Positions 17,312-25,280 of a stretch of 64,000 nucleotides of DNA are shown here, piece after piece. The stretch comes from Nostoc sp. FACHB-280 (GTDB taxonomy: Bacteria > Cyanobacteriota > Cyanobacteriia > Cyanobacteriales > Nostocaceae). Both the position numbers and the translations under genes were made by a program. The stretch spans positions 1-64,000 of the forward strand of contig NZ_JACJSD010000027.1 of assembly GCF_014697615.1 (NCBI RefSeq), given 5' to 3'. Under the pieces are notes generated by a model. The model was not told the DNA's origin, did not search any database, and saw nothing but the letters and a program-made list of their open reading frames with translations. Positions within the stretch are counted from its first letter, which is position 1. Each line of letters starts with the position of its first letter.

Positions 17312-18904
17312 TTAATTAACACTTGTAGCACAGCGAAAACCACTAAAAACTTGGCGTATATGGGGATAGTACCAGTTCCGAAAACTACAACGTGCTACCC
17401 AGGGACGAGTTGCCCAACTACCGCCTTTTAGTACACGGTGTTGGTAATCAAAATAAACTTGCGAGTAACCTACATAAGGGTAACTTTGAAAACCTTGATA
17501 TGGCGTAAACCAAGAAGCTGTCCATTCCCAAACATTGCCGAGGGTATCTAATAAGCCGTAGGAACTTTGGCCTTCAGGGTAATGATTTACTGGGGTTGTC
17601 TGACCAATGAGGCGATCGCAATTACAATATTTTTGTGAGGGCATTTCTTCACCCCAAGGATAGGTGCGCCGACGTTGAGCTTGAGCATCCCAACTAGCAG
17701 CTTTTTCCCATTCGGCTTCTGTGGGTAAACGCTTGCCAACAAACCGCGAATATGCTTCAGCTTCATACCAACTGACACCGCAGACTGGATGATCATCATA
17801 ACTGCGATCGCTCTGCCAATAAAGTGGTTGTTTTTCCTGTTCTGTTTGTAGCCATTGCCACCCAGCATCTGACCACCACGCAGAATTTTCATAGCCTCCC
17901 GCCGCCATAAATTCCCGATACTGACCACAAGTTACTGGATAAGGATCAATCCAATAAGTATCCAGGTATACTCGATGGCAGAGACTTTCATTATCCAACG
18001 CATCCAGAGAATTATTTCCCATCTCAAATTCCCCAGCCGGAATCATCACCATTTGAGTGCTGAGTGCTGAGTGTTGAGTCACCGAAGTTTGCTCAACGGG
18101 GGAAACCCCCGCACGCAACTTCTCGCTGAGTGCTGAGTGCTGAGTGCTGAGTGTGATGTTCTTCCCTTGCACCCCTACACCTTCGCCCCCTTGGTTACTG
18201 AGCGAAGTCGAAGTAGGGTTACTGAGCGAAGTCGAAGTAGGGTTACTGAGCGAAGTCGAAGTAGGGTTACTGAGCGAAGTCGAAGTAGGGTTACTGAGCG
18301 AAGTCGAAGTAGGGTTACTGAGCGAAGTCGAAGTAGGGTTACTGAGCGAAGTCGAAGTAGGGTTACTGAGCGAAGTCGAAGTAGGGTTACTGAGCGAAGT
18401 CGAAGTAGGGTTACTGAGCGAAGTCGAAGTATGCACCCCTACACCCTTTCCTCTTTTTGACAGTTCCAACACATAGCTAAGAATTTCACAGTGTTGACTT
18501 TCGTGCTGAATTAAAAATCGCCACAGACGTTCTTGGGGTTCAATATCAACTACTTCCAGATATTCCAGCACTTTCTCGCGGACTGTCTGCAAGTAATAAC
18601 GGATTTCGGCTAGGTTTGGTAATTTGATGCGTTCTGACTTGGGTAAACCATCTGCTGCAAACAACTTACGGTATTGCGGAAATAAACACCTTAAACCCGC
18701 ACTATGTTCTAGCAACCATAAAGACTCGGTGTAAGCAATATGTCCCAAGTGCCAACCAACAGGACTAAAATCAGGATGATACTGATTGCAAAATGTAATT
18801 TCGTCTAGCTCATCCAACAGCTTTAAAGTTTTTCTCCGACAATCATTCAAAGCATAATAAATAAATTCTTTGGTGCTAGTAGATTTGCTCAATTTTGATA
18901 TCAC
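17312..18904 (-). CDS. egtB: Hercynine sulfoxide synthase EgtB with repeat-expanded linker
   Basis: About 530 residues from GTG 18904, chosen because GGGAG lies six nt upstream; frames from TTG 18979 or TTG 18892 are possible. The N-terminal DinB-like domain carries the iron ligands GWHLGH (about 52-55) and HESQHCE (HX3HXE). The C-terminal formylglycine-generating-enzyme-like domain starts MVMIPAGEFEMGN (about 285) and includes YPWGEE, GNVWEWTASW and VLKGGSWATRP. EgtB joins a cysteine thiol donor to hercynine with oxygen. Between the domains about 136 residues (149-284) are translated repeats: ten copies of an eight-residue unit (TSTSLSNP) plus heptamer-derived text such as STQHSALS. Without them the enzyme would be near 395 residues, the usual core size. 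The start overlaps egtC by 29 nt. Confidence 0.93.
   Translation of the reverse strand: MISKLSKSTSTKEFIYYALNDCRRKTLKLLDELDEITFCNQYHPDFSPVGWHLGHIAYTESLWLLEHSAGLRCLFPQYRKLFAADGLPKSERIKLPNLAEIRYYLQTVREKVLEYLEVVDIEPQERLWRFLIQHESQHCEILSYVLELSKRGKGVGVHTSTSLSNPTSTSLSNPTSTSLSNPTSTSLSNPTSTSLSNPTSTSLSNPTSTSLSNPTSTSLSNPTSTSLSNPTSTSLSNQGGEGVGVQGKNITLSTQHSALSEKLRAGVSPVEQTSVTQHSALSTQMVMIPAGEFEMGNNSLDALDNESLCHRVYLDTYWIDPYPVTCGQYREFMAAGGYENSAWWSDAGWQWLQTEQEKQPLYWQSDRSYDDHPVCGVSWYEAEAYSRFVGKRLPTEAEWEKAASWDAQAQRRRTYPWGEEMPSQKYCNCDRLIGQTTPVNHYPEGQSSYGLLDTLGNVWEWTASWFTPYQGFQSYPYVGYSQVYFDYQHRVLKGGSWATRPWVARCSFRNWYYPHIRQVFSGFRCATSVN
18193..18432. repeat. Tenfold 24-bp tandem array inside egtB
   Basis: Ten near-identical copies of a 24-nt unit, GGTTACTGAGCGAAGTC followed by GAAGTAG. 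The unit contains ACTGAGCGAAGTCGAAGT, a dispersed repeat also seen singly at 62541-62560, 59589-59607 (inverted) and, diverged, at 53889-53905. As 24 is a multiple of 3, all six frames stay open through it, which makes long false frames on the plus strand. The array is flanked on both sides by CACCCCTACACC heptamer repeat. Confidence 0.95.
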
Positions 18905-19667
18905 AGTCTTCTCCCACACTGATGATGCTATTCTCTGGGCAAGGATTCCAATTACCAGGAAATAAAGGTTCCGAAGCAATAATGACTGAGTTCGGAAAAT
19001 TCAGATCATCTCGTATCCAATACAAAGACGGATTGGCTGCACCCACAGCAAAACGCGAAGCTATCAAACGTTTGCCATCACTTAAAACGATGTTGGCTAA
19101 AACTTTGATTTGATGACGTTTTGCTAATTCAGCGATCGCTAACAAAGTAGTGCGTAAGGCATATTCTGGCGGACGATGTTTGTTAATTTGATGCTGAGAA
19201 AGTAACAACGCAAATAAATGTTCGGAATCTGTACTCCCATAAATTTTGTCGTAAAATTCTGGTGTTAAAGTGCTACGGATTCTGCGGTGTAATGTTTGCC
19301 GAAAATTTTCAATGAATCCGTTATGCAGAAATAGCCAATTTTCATGATTAAATGGCTGACAATTGGCAAAATCTAAAGCTTGTCCGATTGTGGCACTGCG
19401 GACATAACCTAATACGCAACTTGATTCTACGTAACGGCTGAGATGGGGTAAGTTAATATCATTCCAAATCGGCAATGTATTTTTGTAGATGTAGGGAGCA
19501 GTATCTTTGTAACTATGATACCAACCCATACCAAAACCATCTGCATTTACTACCCCAGAAGTCATTTCGCGGGGTTGGTAACTTTGGACAATCAAAGAAT
19601 GTTCTGGTTTATACAGAAGATGCTCCAAAGATACAGGCGAACCAAGATAGGCAAGTAAACGGCACAT
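18876..19667 (-). CDS. egtC: Ergothioneine biosynthesis amidohydrolase EgtC
   Basis: 263 residues from ATG 19667, which places the catalytic cysteine at position 2 (MCRLLAYLGSP), as in class II glutamine amidotransferases after Met removal. Further motifs are DGFGMGWY, GYVRSAT and FLHNGFIENF. In mycobacteria EgtC removes the glutamate from gamma-glutamyl hercynylcysteine sulfoxide, so it would follow EgtB if gamma-glutamylcysteine is the thiol donor. It is the first gene of the egtC-egtB-egtD order and overlaps egtB. No egtA or egtE homologue is in the window. Confidence 0.9.
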   Translation of the reverse strand: MCRLLAYLGSPVSLEHLLYKPEHSLIVQSYQPREMTSGVVNADGFGMGWYHSYKDTAPYIYKNTLPIWNDINLPHLSRYVESSCVLGYVRSATIGQALDFANCQPFNHENWLFLHNGFIENFRQTLHRRIRSTLTPEFYDKIYGSTDSEHLFALLLSQHQINKHRPPEYALRTTLLAIAELAKRHQIKVLANIVLSDGKRLIASRFAVGAANPSLYWIRDDLNFPNSVIIASEPLFPGNWNPCPENSIISVGEDCDIKIEQIY

Positions 19668-19828
19668 GCTAAAAGTATTTACTCCCAATTACAGTACAGA
19701 ATAAGCTTGTTGGCTGAGAATTTCCTGAATTGTAAATGAGTTTGCCCCATGCTTGCCTGCTTCACCCTGCAAACCTCCTGATGCAATACAATTTTCTCAA
19801 GTTATATTATTCTCACCGATAATTGCTC

Positions 19829-20179
19829 ATGACTAACTCAATGATGGTGATTTTTCCATACAGACATAATCAAACATGGGTATTTGATGATGAGCGTCTG
19901 GGTTTGGTGCAAGAACCGTTTGTGAGTGGTGTACCTGAAATGATTGATATTCTGGTTCAGGGTATAGCTAATGTGGATGAAGGGTTTAAACTGTTGTTTT
20001 CTGCTAGTCCTTTCCCTGGTTATCAAGCCGAATTAACTTGGTTACGTGAGGAGTATAACGGTAATTGGTATTTGTGGCGGGAAAAAAGTCTGGAAGGTTG
20101 GTTATGTCCGGCGTTATTTAAATATTTTGAGCAAGCGCCAGCAAAAATATATTGTCAAGCTGAAGGTTTGTATTCTTAA
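19829..20179 (+). CDS. Small conserved protein, DUF6717-like
   Basis: 116 residues from ATG 19829 (MTNSMMVIFPYRHNQTWVF); later ATGs at 19841 and 19844 are alternatives. I recognise the pattern VFDDERLGLVQEPFVSGVPE and LLFSASPFPGYQAELTW as a small bacterial family of unknown function (DUF6717 by memory). It is soluble and rich in aromatic residues, and has no known catalytic motif. It is divergent from egtC and followed by a strong palindrome. Nothing in the context says what it does. Confidence 0.75.
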   Translation: MTNSMMVIFPYRHNQTWVFDDERLGLVQEPFVSGVPEMIDILVQGIANVDEGFKLLFSASPFPGYQAELTWLREEYNGNWYLWREKSLEGWLCPALFKYFEQAPAKIYCQAEGLYS

Positions 20180-20197
20180 AATTATGCGTGAAATAAA

Positions 20198-20230
20198 AGA
20201 TCCCCGACTTCTTTAAGAAGTCGGGGATCT
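20198..20230. repeat. 33-bp palindromic repeat, copy 1
   Basis: AGATCCCCGACTTCTT, one T, then its exact complement. Identical to the copy at 36581-36613. It lies 19 nt after the stop of the DUF6717-like gene and could also stop transcription, but no T-run follows. Other family copies: 43910-43942 and 47706-47738. Confidence 0.85.
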
Positions 20231-20354
20231 GAATATGTCGATATTTAGCTATATTTACAAAGGTATGAGGGTGTATGTATCTAAAACGCTACACCCCAAA
20301 CCCCTTCACCCTTACACCCAGTCTTCACAGACAATCTCTGTGGGTGAATCATAT

Positions 20355-21476
20355 TTATGAAACACTCGGTATCAGAGAACGCAGAGTATTGATAAAGTTT
20401 TGCGCGTAGTTCTGGGTGGAGAAATCGAGGGCGCGTTGACGGGCAGCGACAGCGACATTTTGGGCAAAGTCTTGTTCGTCTAAATAACGCAGAATTGCGA
20501 TCGCCAATGCCTCAGAATCACCGTAAGGTGTTAATAAGCCATTCATCCCGTCGGTGATAATTTCAGTAGGGCCGCCAGCATTACCCGCAATTACAGGTTT
20601 ACCCAATGCCATCGCTTCAATAATCACAATGCCAAATGGTTCTTTATCAGAAGCATGAACAAAAACATCCATCGCTTGTACCCATTCGGGAATATTGCGC
20701 TGGAGTCCAGCCATAATTACTTTTTCTTGCAACCCTAAATTTGTTATTTCTGATTTAAGAAATTCTTCGTAGTCTGCCTCTAAATCATGCTTACCACCAA
20801 CTACCACACAATGAGCATCAGGATACTTCTCTAACACTTTCGGCATTGCTTGAACAAGGACGTGCATTCCTTTCCAGCGTTGCAGTCTGCCCACAATGCC
20901 AATTAATGGCCCGTGTGATGGTAAGCCGAGTTTTTGCCGTGCTGTTTGGGGTGAAGGTAAAGCAGCAGGTTCAAATCTATCTAAGGCGACACCAGGATAA
21001 ACCAGCGGTGTGGGACGATGGGGCCAAATTTCGGCTTGGGCTTGCTTGCCATCTTGGGAGAGGGTGATAACAGCACGGGCTGGTAATGCTGTGGCGAGGC
21101 GGACTAACCAAAACTTGTCATGGGGTACTTCCAGTTGATACCAAACAGATGGTAAACCTGCCAGCATCGCTGCCATACCGCCATAAAAATGGGTAATCCA
21201 CATCCAATTGACGATTATATCTGCATGTTCGCGCCGAGCGATCGCAGCTATTCGCAAAACTGTAGAGATTAACTTATGGACTTGTCGCAACCTGCCACTT
21301 TCTAGAACTCGTGTATCAATGCCCAACTTTCTGACTTGTTCCACCATTGGGCCTGATTCTAGAAAAATGGCTATCCACTCAACACCAGCATTACGTCCTT
21401 GCTGCATCAAGTCTAAAAACATCATTTCACCGCCGCCTCTTTGTTCGGCTAGGGGCATGATAACTATAGCTTTCAT
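20355..21476 (-). CDS. Glycosyltransferase family 4
   Basis: 373 residues with the GT-B fold of GT4 enzymes. The N-terminal half starts MKAIVIMPLAEQRGGGEMMF (Gly-rich acceptor loop). The donor-binding half has GIVGRLQRWKGMHVL and the E-x7-E motif EPFGIVIIEAMALGKPVIA (about 285-303). Such enzymes move a sugar from a nucleotide sugar to a growing glycan on the cytoplasmic side with retention. It is the last gene of the minus-strand polysaccharide island and is separated from the Wzy-like gene by repeats. The sugar and acceptor cannot be predicted. Confidence 0.9.
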   Translation of the reverse strand: MKAIVIMPLAEQRGGGEMMFLDLMQQGRNAGVEWIAIFLESGPMVEQVRKLGIDTRVLESGRLRQVHKLISTVLRIAAIARREHADIIVNWMWITHFYGGMAAMLAGLPSVWYQLEVPHDKFWLVRLATALPARAVITLSQDGKQAQAEIWPHRPTPLVYPGVALDRFEPAALPSPQTARQKLGLPSHGPLIGIVGRLQRWKGMHVLVQAMPKVLEKYPDAHCVVVGGKHDLEADYEEFLKSEITNLGLQEKVIMAGLQRNIPEWVQAMDVFVHASDKEPFGIVIIEAMALGKPVIAGNAGGPTEIITDGMNGLLTPYGDSEALAIAILRYLDEQDFAQNVAVAARQRALDFSTQNYAQNFINTLRSLIPSVS

Positions 21477-21485
21477 ATTTTTAAT

Positions 21486-21610
21486 AAGGGTGTGAGGGAT
21501 TAAGGGTGTAGGGGTGCTGACAGGTGTAGGTTTTTTACGTTCTGCCCCAAAAACCTTGATTTAGGGTGTAGGGGTGTAGGTGATTAATTTTTTCCCTTAC
21601 ACCCTCGAAC
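21486..21610. repeat. GGGTGTA-type heptamer repeats in two orientations
   Basis: Clusters of GGGTGTAGGGGTGTAGG text near 21500-21580 and the complement CCCCTACACCC near 21600 fill the gap between the Wzy-like gene and the GT4 gene. The arms could pair. The same heptamer borders the egtB array. Confidence 0.6.
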
Positions 21611-21612
21611 CC

Positions 21613-23055
21613 CTACACCCGATTTTTGGTAATTTTTTCATGCTGATAGTATTTGTGTGCAGACATTGCCATTGCTAAAAATCCCCACAAAATCATCCCG
21701 GAGACGCTTAACATTCCACTCCCGATGACTAATTGAGCGCAAGAACTAATCCCAATGGCACGGGCGGCACTGACGAAGCTATCAAACCGCGCTTCGCTAT
21801 ACTGGATGACGCTAAAAAGAATCAGAATTAATCCACCTAAATAAAACACGGCTCCAAACCAGCCGAGGGTGAAAAACATATCGAGAATACCGCTATCAAT
21901 GACAAATACCTCGATTTGTCCGGTTTTTTCATTGACTTTCCAAATATTGCCTAAACCATTACCCAGAATATTAGAAAGGGCAATGCCAAGGTTGCGATCG
22001 TAACTGCCGGATCTATCCCTAAAACTAGTATCTTTTTCGAGATTAGAAAAACTTTCTAACCGCGCTGATACTACGTCAGAAATTGGTTCAATGGTTGTGA
22101 GGGGAATTACACACAATGCCATCACAACCACGATCGCAATTAAACGCATTTGGATTTTGGCTTTGACTGAACCCATAATCAAAATTACGCCAAGTAACCA
22201 ACCTCCCCAGTTAGTCCGGGCTTGGGCTAGTAAAAACGACAAGTAGCCAACAGCCGAAGCGGGAAAAATTAACGGCCCAGAAGCAGTAAATAATAACAAT
22301 AATCCCGTCTGCATCACTGCACCAAACGGCCCGACCGAGTGCAATGTACTCCAAACACGCATTCCAAAGGGTACAGGGTTGCCAGAACTGGTAAATAATT
22401 TCGACTGAATTAGCCAGTATCTATCCCATTCCGGGGCAACGACAAATTGATAGATCCCGTAAGCACCAGTGAGTAAGACGCAAAACAGAAATGTTCGTTG
22501 TAAATTCTGGCGGTAAGTGGGATAGTCTCGCCAGTTCATGAATAAATGAAAAGCAAAAATAATGGGACTCAGCCAGTCTAATAAGCCGCGAGCCACGGGA
22601 ACTGGAGCGTTATAAATTAAACCTACGAGAAAACTATAAAATACGCCGATAAAAGCCAAAATAAACGGTAAACCTCCCTGACGAGAGGCTTTGGGAAAGT
22701 GTCTTAAGAAGGTGGCGATTGTGACAAATACAACTAAATATGGTGCAATCAGAATCTGGCGAGTCGGATCCCAACCAACTCGATAGTCGATTAAACGGGC
22801 AACTAACGGTGTGAGAAACCACATCCACCAAGTAAAACCGATGTATAAAATCGGATGTCGTAAATATAAAAATATCGCTACGATTAAGGCTGTGACTGGA
22901 TAAATCAGGCGTAAACTACCAGCCGCCCCAGCAAAGTAGCAAGTGACACTCAGCAAGATAAAGCCGAGAATAGCACTCCAACCTTGTAGCGATCGCTGTC
23001 GGGGTGAAAATGGTGTTTCTAAAAAGCTATTAAAAAGTAATGGTTGAGAAATCAT
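21613..23055 (-). CDS. Wzy/O-antigen ligase-like membrane protein
   Basis: 480 residues with about 11-12 hydrophobic segments (for example LILLSV-type helices near 30-60, 95-115, 125-145, 190-210, 280-300 and 400-470). A large extracytoplasmic loop around 325-390 contains SFRDRSGSYDRNLGIALSNILGNG in part, the position where Wzy polymerases and WaaL ligases carry their conserved residues. It would join polysaccharide repeat units or ligate chains at the membrane. A membrane protein of this kind also lies in the Anabaena heterocyst-polysaccharide gene cluster, as I recall. It sits 16 bp from the next gene of the island. Confidence 0.82.
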   Translation of the reverse strand: MISQPLLFNSFLETPFSPRQRSLQGWSAILGFILLSVTCYFAGAAGSLRLIYPVTALIVAIFLYLRHPILYIGFTWWMWFLTPLVARLIDYRVGWDPTRQILIAPYLVVFVTIATFLRHFPKASRQGGLPFILAFIGVFYSFLVGLIYNAPVPVARGLLDWLSPIIFAFHLFMNWRDYPTYRQNLQRTFLFCVLLTGAYGIYQFVVAPEWDRYWLIQSKLFTSSGNPVPFGMRVWSTLHSVGPFGAVMQTGLLLLFTASGPLIFPASAVGYLSFLLAQARTNWGGWLLGVILIMGSVKAKIQMRLIAIVVVMALCVIPLTTIEPISDVVSARLESFSNLEKDTSFRDRSGSYDRNLGIALSNILGNGLGNIWKVNEKTGQIEVFVIDSGILDMFFTLGWFGAVFYLGGLILILFSVIQYSEARFDSFVSAARAIGISSCAQLVIGSGMLSVSGMILWGFLAMAMSAHKYYQHEKITKNRV

Positions 23056-23071
23056 ACCAATTCTTCATTTG

Positions 23072-24154
23072 TCATTTGTCATTGGTGAGCCAGTGCGTTG
23101 GGCGGGTTCCCCGACTTGAAGCAACTGGTGAACCCAAAGGGTCAATAGTCATTAGTTCTTGGACTCCCCCTGCACCCCTGTAACCGTTCGGCTGACGCTC
23201 ACGGCGGAAGCCTGTCACCTCTAACCTGTCACCTGTTACCTGCCATGTCTGCCATCCTTGCCAGCGACCGCGCCAGGAGGCTAAAAGTTTGCGGGTAGCG
23301 AGTCGGCCTTGGCTGGGGAAGAATCTTAGCCATTGAAGACAGCCAAAACAGTCTCTTGTGCCAACTAAAATTGCCCACAGCAAGAAGATGAGGCGGCGTA
23401 GGGGTGATAAATGTTCGAGTAAAACTAGGGTTTCGTTATGAACTAAGTTTATTTGGGCGATCGCATTAAAGTTATTGCGTTGGTCTTCGTCAAATCGCTG
23501 GGCGGGATAGTGGTCTACTGCAACTTGTGGATCATAAATCATCTGCCAATCCGCACGTTTTAAGGCGAGGGTGAATGCCATTTCAAAGTGTACCTGTGCG
23601 CCTGAACCTCGCATTCTTTCGTCAAAACGTAAGTTGGCGATCGCTTGGGTGCGAAAACTCATGTTCACACCTTTGAGAACATCGACTGGACGAGCTGCGC
23701 CGACTCCGAGATGATGGTTGCCAATTACACGCCCAAACCACTGCAATTCACCCACCACAGCGCGAGATTCATCCTCAATTTTGTCACCGTAATGTATCCA
23801 ATCACGCCCACCAACACCGCCTATTTTGGCATCTGCGAGCAAGTGGGCGTTAATTTTCTCTAACCAATCAGGATGAGGTGCAGCGTCATCATCAGTAATA
23901 GATAAAACATCTCCCTCAACGGCTGCAAGTCCAGCGTTGAGGGCGGCAACTACTCCGGGAATGGCGACGGTGACGATTTGTAAAGGTAAATGATCAGTGG
24001 GAAAGGCTTGGAGAAATTGCCACGTTTGGGTATCTGTATCCCGCACAACGACGATGACTTGATCAACTGGTTTAGTTTGCGCTTGCAGTGCCGAAAGGCA
24101 ACGAGATAGATCCAGAGGACGGCGATAGGTCGGGATGAGAACTGTGTTCTTCAT
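23072..24154 (-). CDS. Glycosyltransferase family 2 with repeat-derived tail
   Basis: About 360 residues from ATG 24154 (MKNTVLIPTYRRPLDLSRC). The GT-A fold shows the nucleotide-binding start and the metal motif SITDDDAAPHPDW (about 92), followed by GGVGGRDW and the acceptor region KGVNMSFRTQ. The enzyme family transfers sugars with inversion. The last ~58 codons (23072 to about 23247) are made of dispersed repeats: GGTGACA-type heptamers, an SDR-like unit at 23180-23206 and a copy of the 58-bp unit also present at 15144. The genuine domain probably ends near WRGRWQGWQTWQ. The gene overlaps the upstream GT4 gene by 83 nt. Confidence 0.88.
   Translation of the reverse strand: MKNTVLIPTYRRPLDLSRCLSALQAQTKPVDQVIVVVRDTDTQTWQFLQAFPTDHLPLQIVTVAIPGVVAALNAGLAAVEGDVLSITDDDAAPHPDWLEKINAHLLADAKIGGVGGRDWIHYGDKIEDESRAVVGELQWFGRVIGNHHLGVGAARPVDVLKGVNMSFRTQAIANLRFDERMRGSGAQVHFEMAFTLALKRADWQMIYDPQVAVDHYPAQRFDEDQRNNFNAIAQINLVHNETLVLLEHLSPLRRLIFLLWAILVGTRDCFGCLQWLRFFPSQGRLATRKLLASWRGRWQGWQTWQVTGDRLEVTGFRRERQPNGYRGAGGVQELMTIDPLGSPVASSRGTRPTHWLTNDK
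23094..23247. repeat. Composite dispersed repeats inside a glycosyltransferase 3' end
   Basis: In order: a 49-nt unit GGTGAGCCAGTGCGTTGGG...CCAAAGGGT (23094-23142), spacer, a GTTCGGCTGACGCTCACG...GGAAG unit (23180-23206), then heptamers of GTCACCT/AACCTGT type to about 23247. All are translated as part of the glycosyltransferase C-terminus. Confidence 0.75.
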
Positions 24155-25274
24155 GCTGTTGTAACTCCTCAAATAGATCCATATAGGTTTGGGCCATTGT
24201 TGACCAACTGTATTGTTGGGCGACGGCGCGGGCGGCTTGACCCATTTGTTGCATCAAGGTGCGATCGCTGACTAAAGATGACAAGGCAGCAGCTAAGGCC
24301 TCAACATCATCTGAATCTGGTAAAACAATTCCACATTCAGGTGTGACTAACTCTGCCCCACCGGTAGCTGTAGCGGTAATTACAGGCAACCCAGAGGCGA
24401 GGGCTTCTAACAAGACCAAGGTGCAAGCTTCATAACGGGAGGGGAACACAAATAAATCTACTGCCCGCATGATTTCGGCAATATCACGGCGATAACCGAG
24501 AAAATGTACCCGTTCGCTAATGCCTAAATCGGCGGCTAACTGCGGAAAGGGACTACCATCAGTACTCCCGACTACGGCTAGGTGTAAATCAGGTACTTTC
24601 ACTAAGGCCTGTAAGACGCTATCTAAATTCTTCCGTGGTGTACGGATGTCTCCGGCAAATAATCCTAAATTTACATTCTCTGGTAAGTTTAATTTTTGGC
24701 GAGAGACGACACCGGGGGTAAACTCTTGCAAATCGACACCGTTGACGATGACTCGGATGCGATCGCGTGGTACGCCAATCTTAATTAACTCTTGGGCAAC
24801 TTTCTCGGAGACGGCAACCACAACTTTAGCCCGTTGAAAAGCTTGTTTTTCCCAACGGGCATTTAAGGCGGTGTACAGCCATTGATAAAAACCGTAAGCA
24901 TCGCGGCGAATGCGAGAAATATGCACAGGCGATCGCAACCAAGAACTATGAACAAAATGTACAGCATTCACATCAGCTGTAATATTTGTAATTGCGCCAT
25001 TGATTTTTAATAAATCGATTTGTGAACGATTTTTTTGTAACCATGCCGCGCTTTTATATGAAAATATAAAATTACGAATAAACTCACTGGGATAATTATC
25101 AACCGAAATTTTAATCCAGTTAACTTTACTGTTCTGCTCAATTTCTGGTGCAACTTCGCTGGCTAATAATGTTAATTGATGACCACGGGCAATAGCTTCT
25201 TGGGCAACTTCATAGTTGACTCTTCCTTGACCATCACCTTTTTTGACTTTGTGGGTAACAATGCAAAGTTTCAT
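24072..25274 (-). CDS. Glycosyltransferase family 4
   Basis: 400 residues, starting MKLCIVTHKVKKGDGQGRVNY. The donor domain has LGLFAGDIRTPRKNLDSVL and the E-x7-E motif EACTLVLLEALASGLPVI (about 292-310). The final ~28 residues (HEEHSSHPDLSPSSGSISL...) are read from the start of the next gene in another frame, so the ancestral stop codon was probably lost. It belongs to the polysaccharide island and would act in the cytoplasm on a lipid-linked glycan. The sugar donor is unknown. Confidence 0.9.
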   Translation of the reverse strand: MKLCIVTHKVKKGDGQGRVNYEVAQEAIARGHQLTLLASEVAPEIEQNSKVNWIKISVDNYPSEFIRNFIFSYKSAAWLQKNRSQIDLLKINGAITNITADVNAVHFVHSSWLRSPVHISRIRRDAYGFYQWLYTALNARWEKQAFQRAKVVVAVSEKVAQELIKIGVPRDRIRVIVNGVDLQEFTPGVVSRQKLNLPENVNLGLFAGDIRTPRKNLDSVLQALVKVPDLHLAVVGSTDGSPFPQLAADLGISERVHFLGYRRDIAEIMRAVDLFVFPSRYEACTLVLLEALASGLPVITATATGGAELVTPECGIVLPDSDDVEALAAALSSLVSDRTLMQQMGQAARAVAQQYSWSTMAQTYMDLFEELQQHEEHSSHPDLSPSSGSISLPFGTASAN

Positions 25275-25280
25275 TGATTT

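Noticed and set aside
18193-18432. CRISPR array
   Set aside because: The 24-bp units are directly adjacent with no unique spacers, and lie in frame inside egtB.
18137-18476. Two plus-strand frames of about 110 codons made of eight-residue repeats
   Set aside because: They are the complement of the 24-nt array in egtB, which keeps all frames open. No start signal or non-repeat domain is present.
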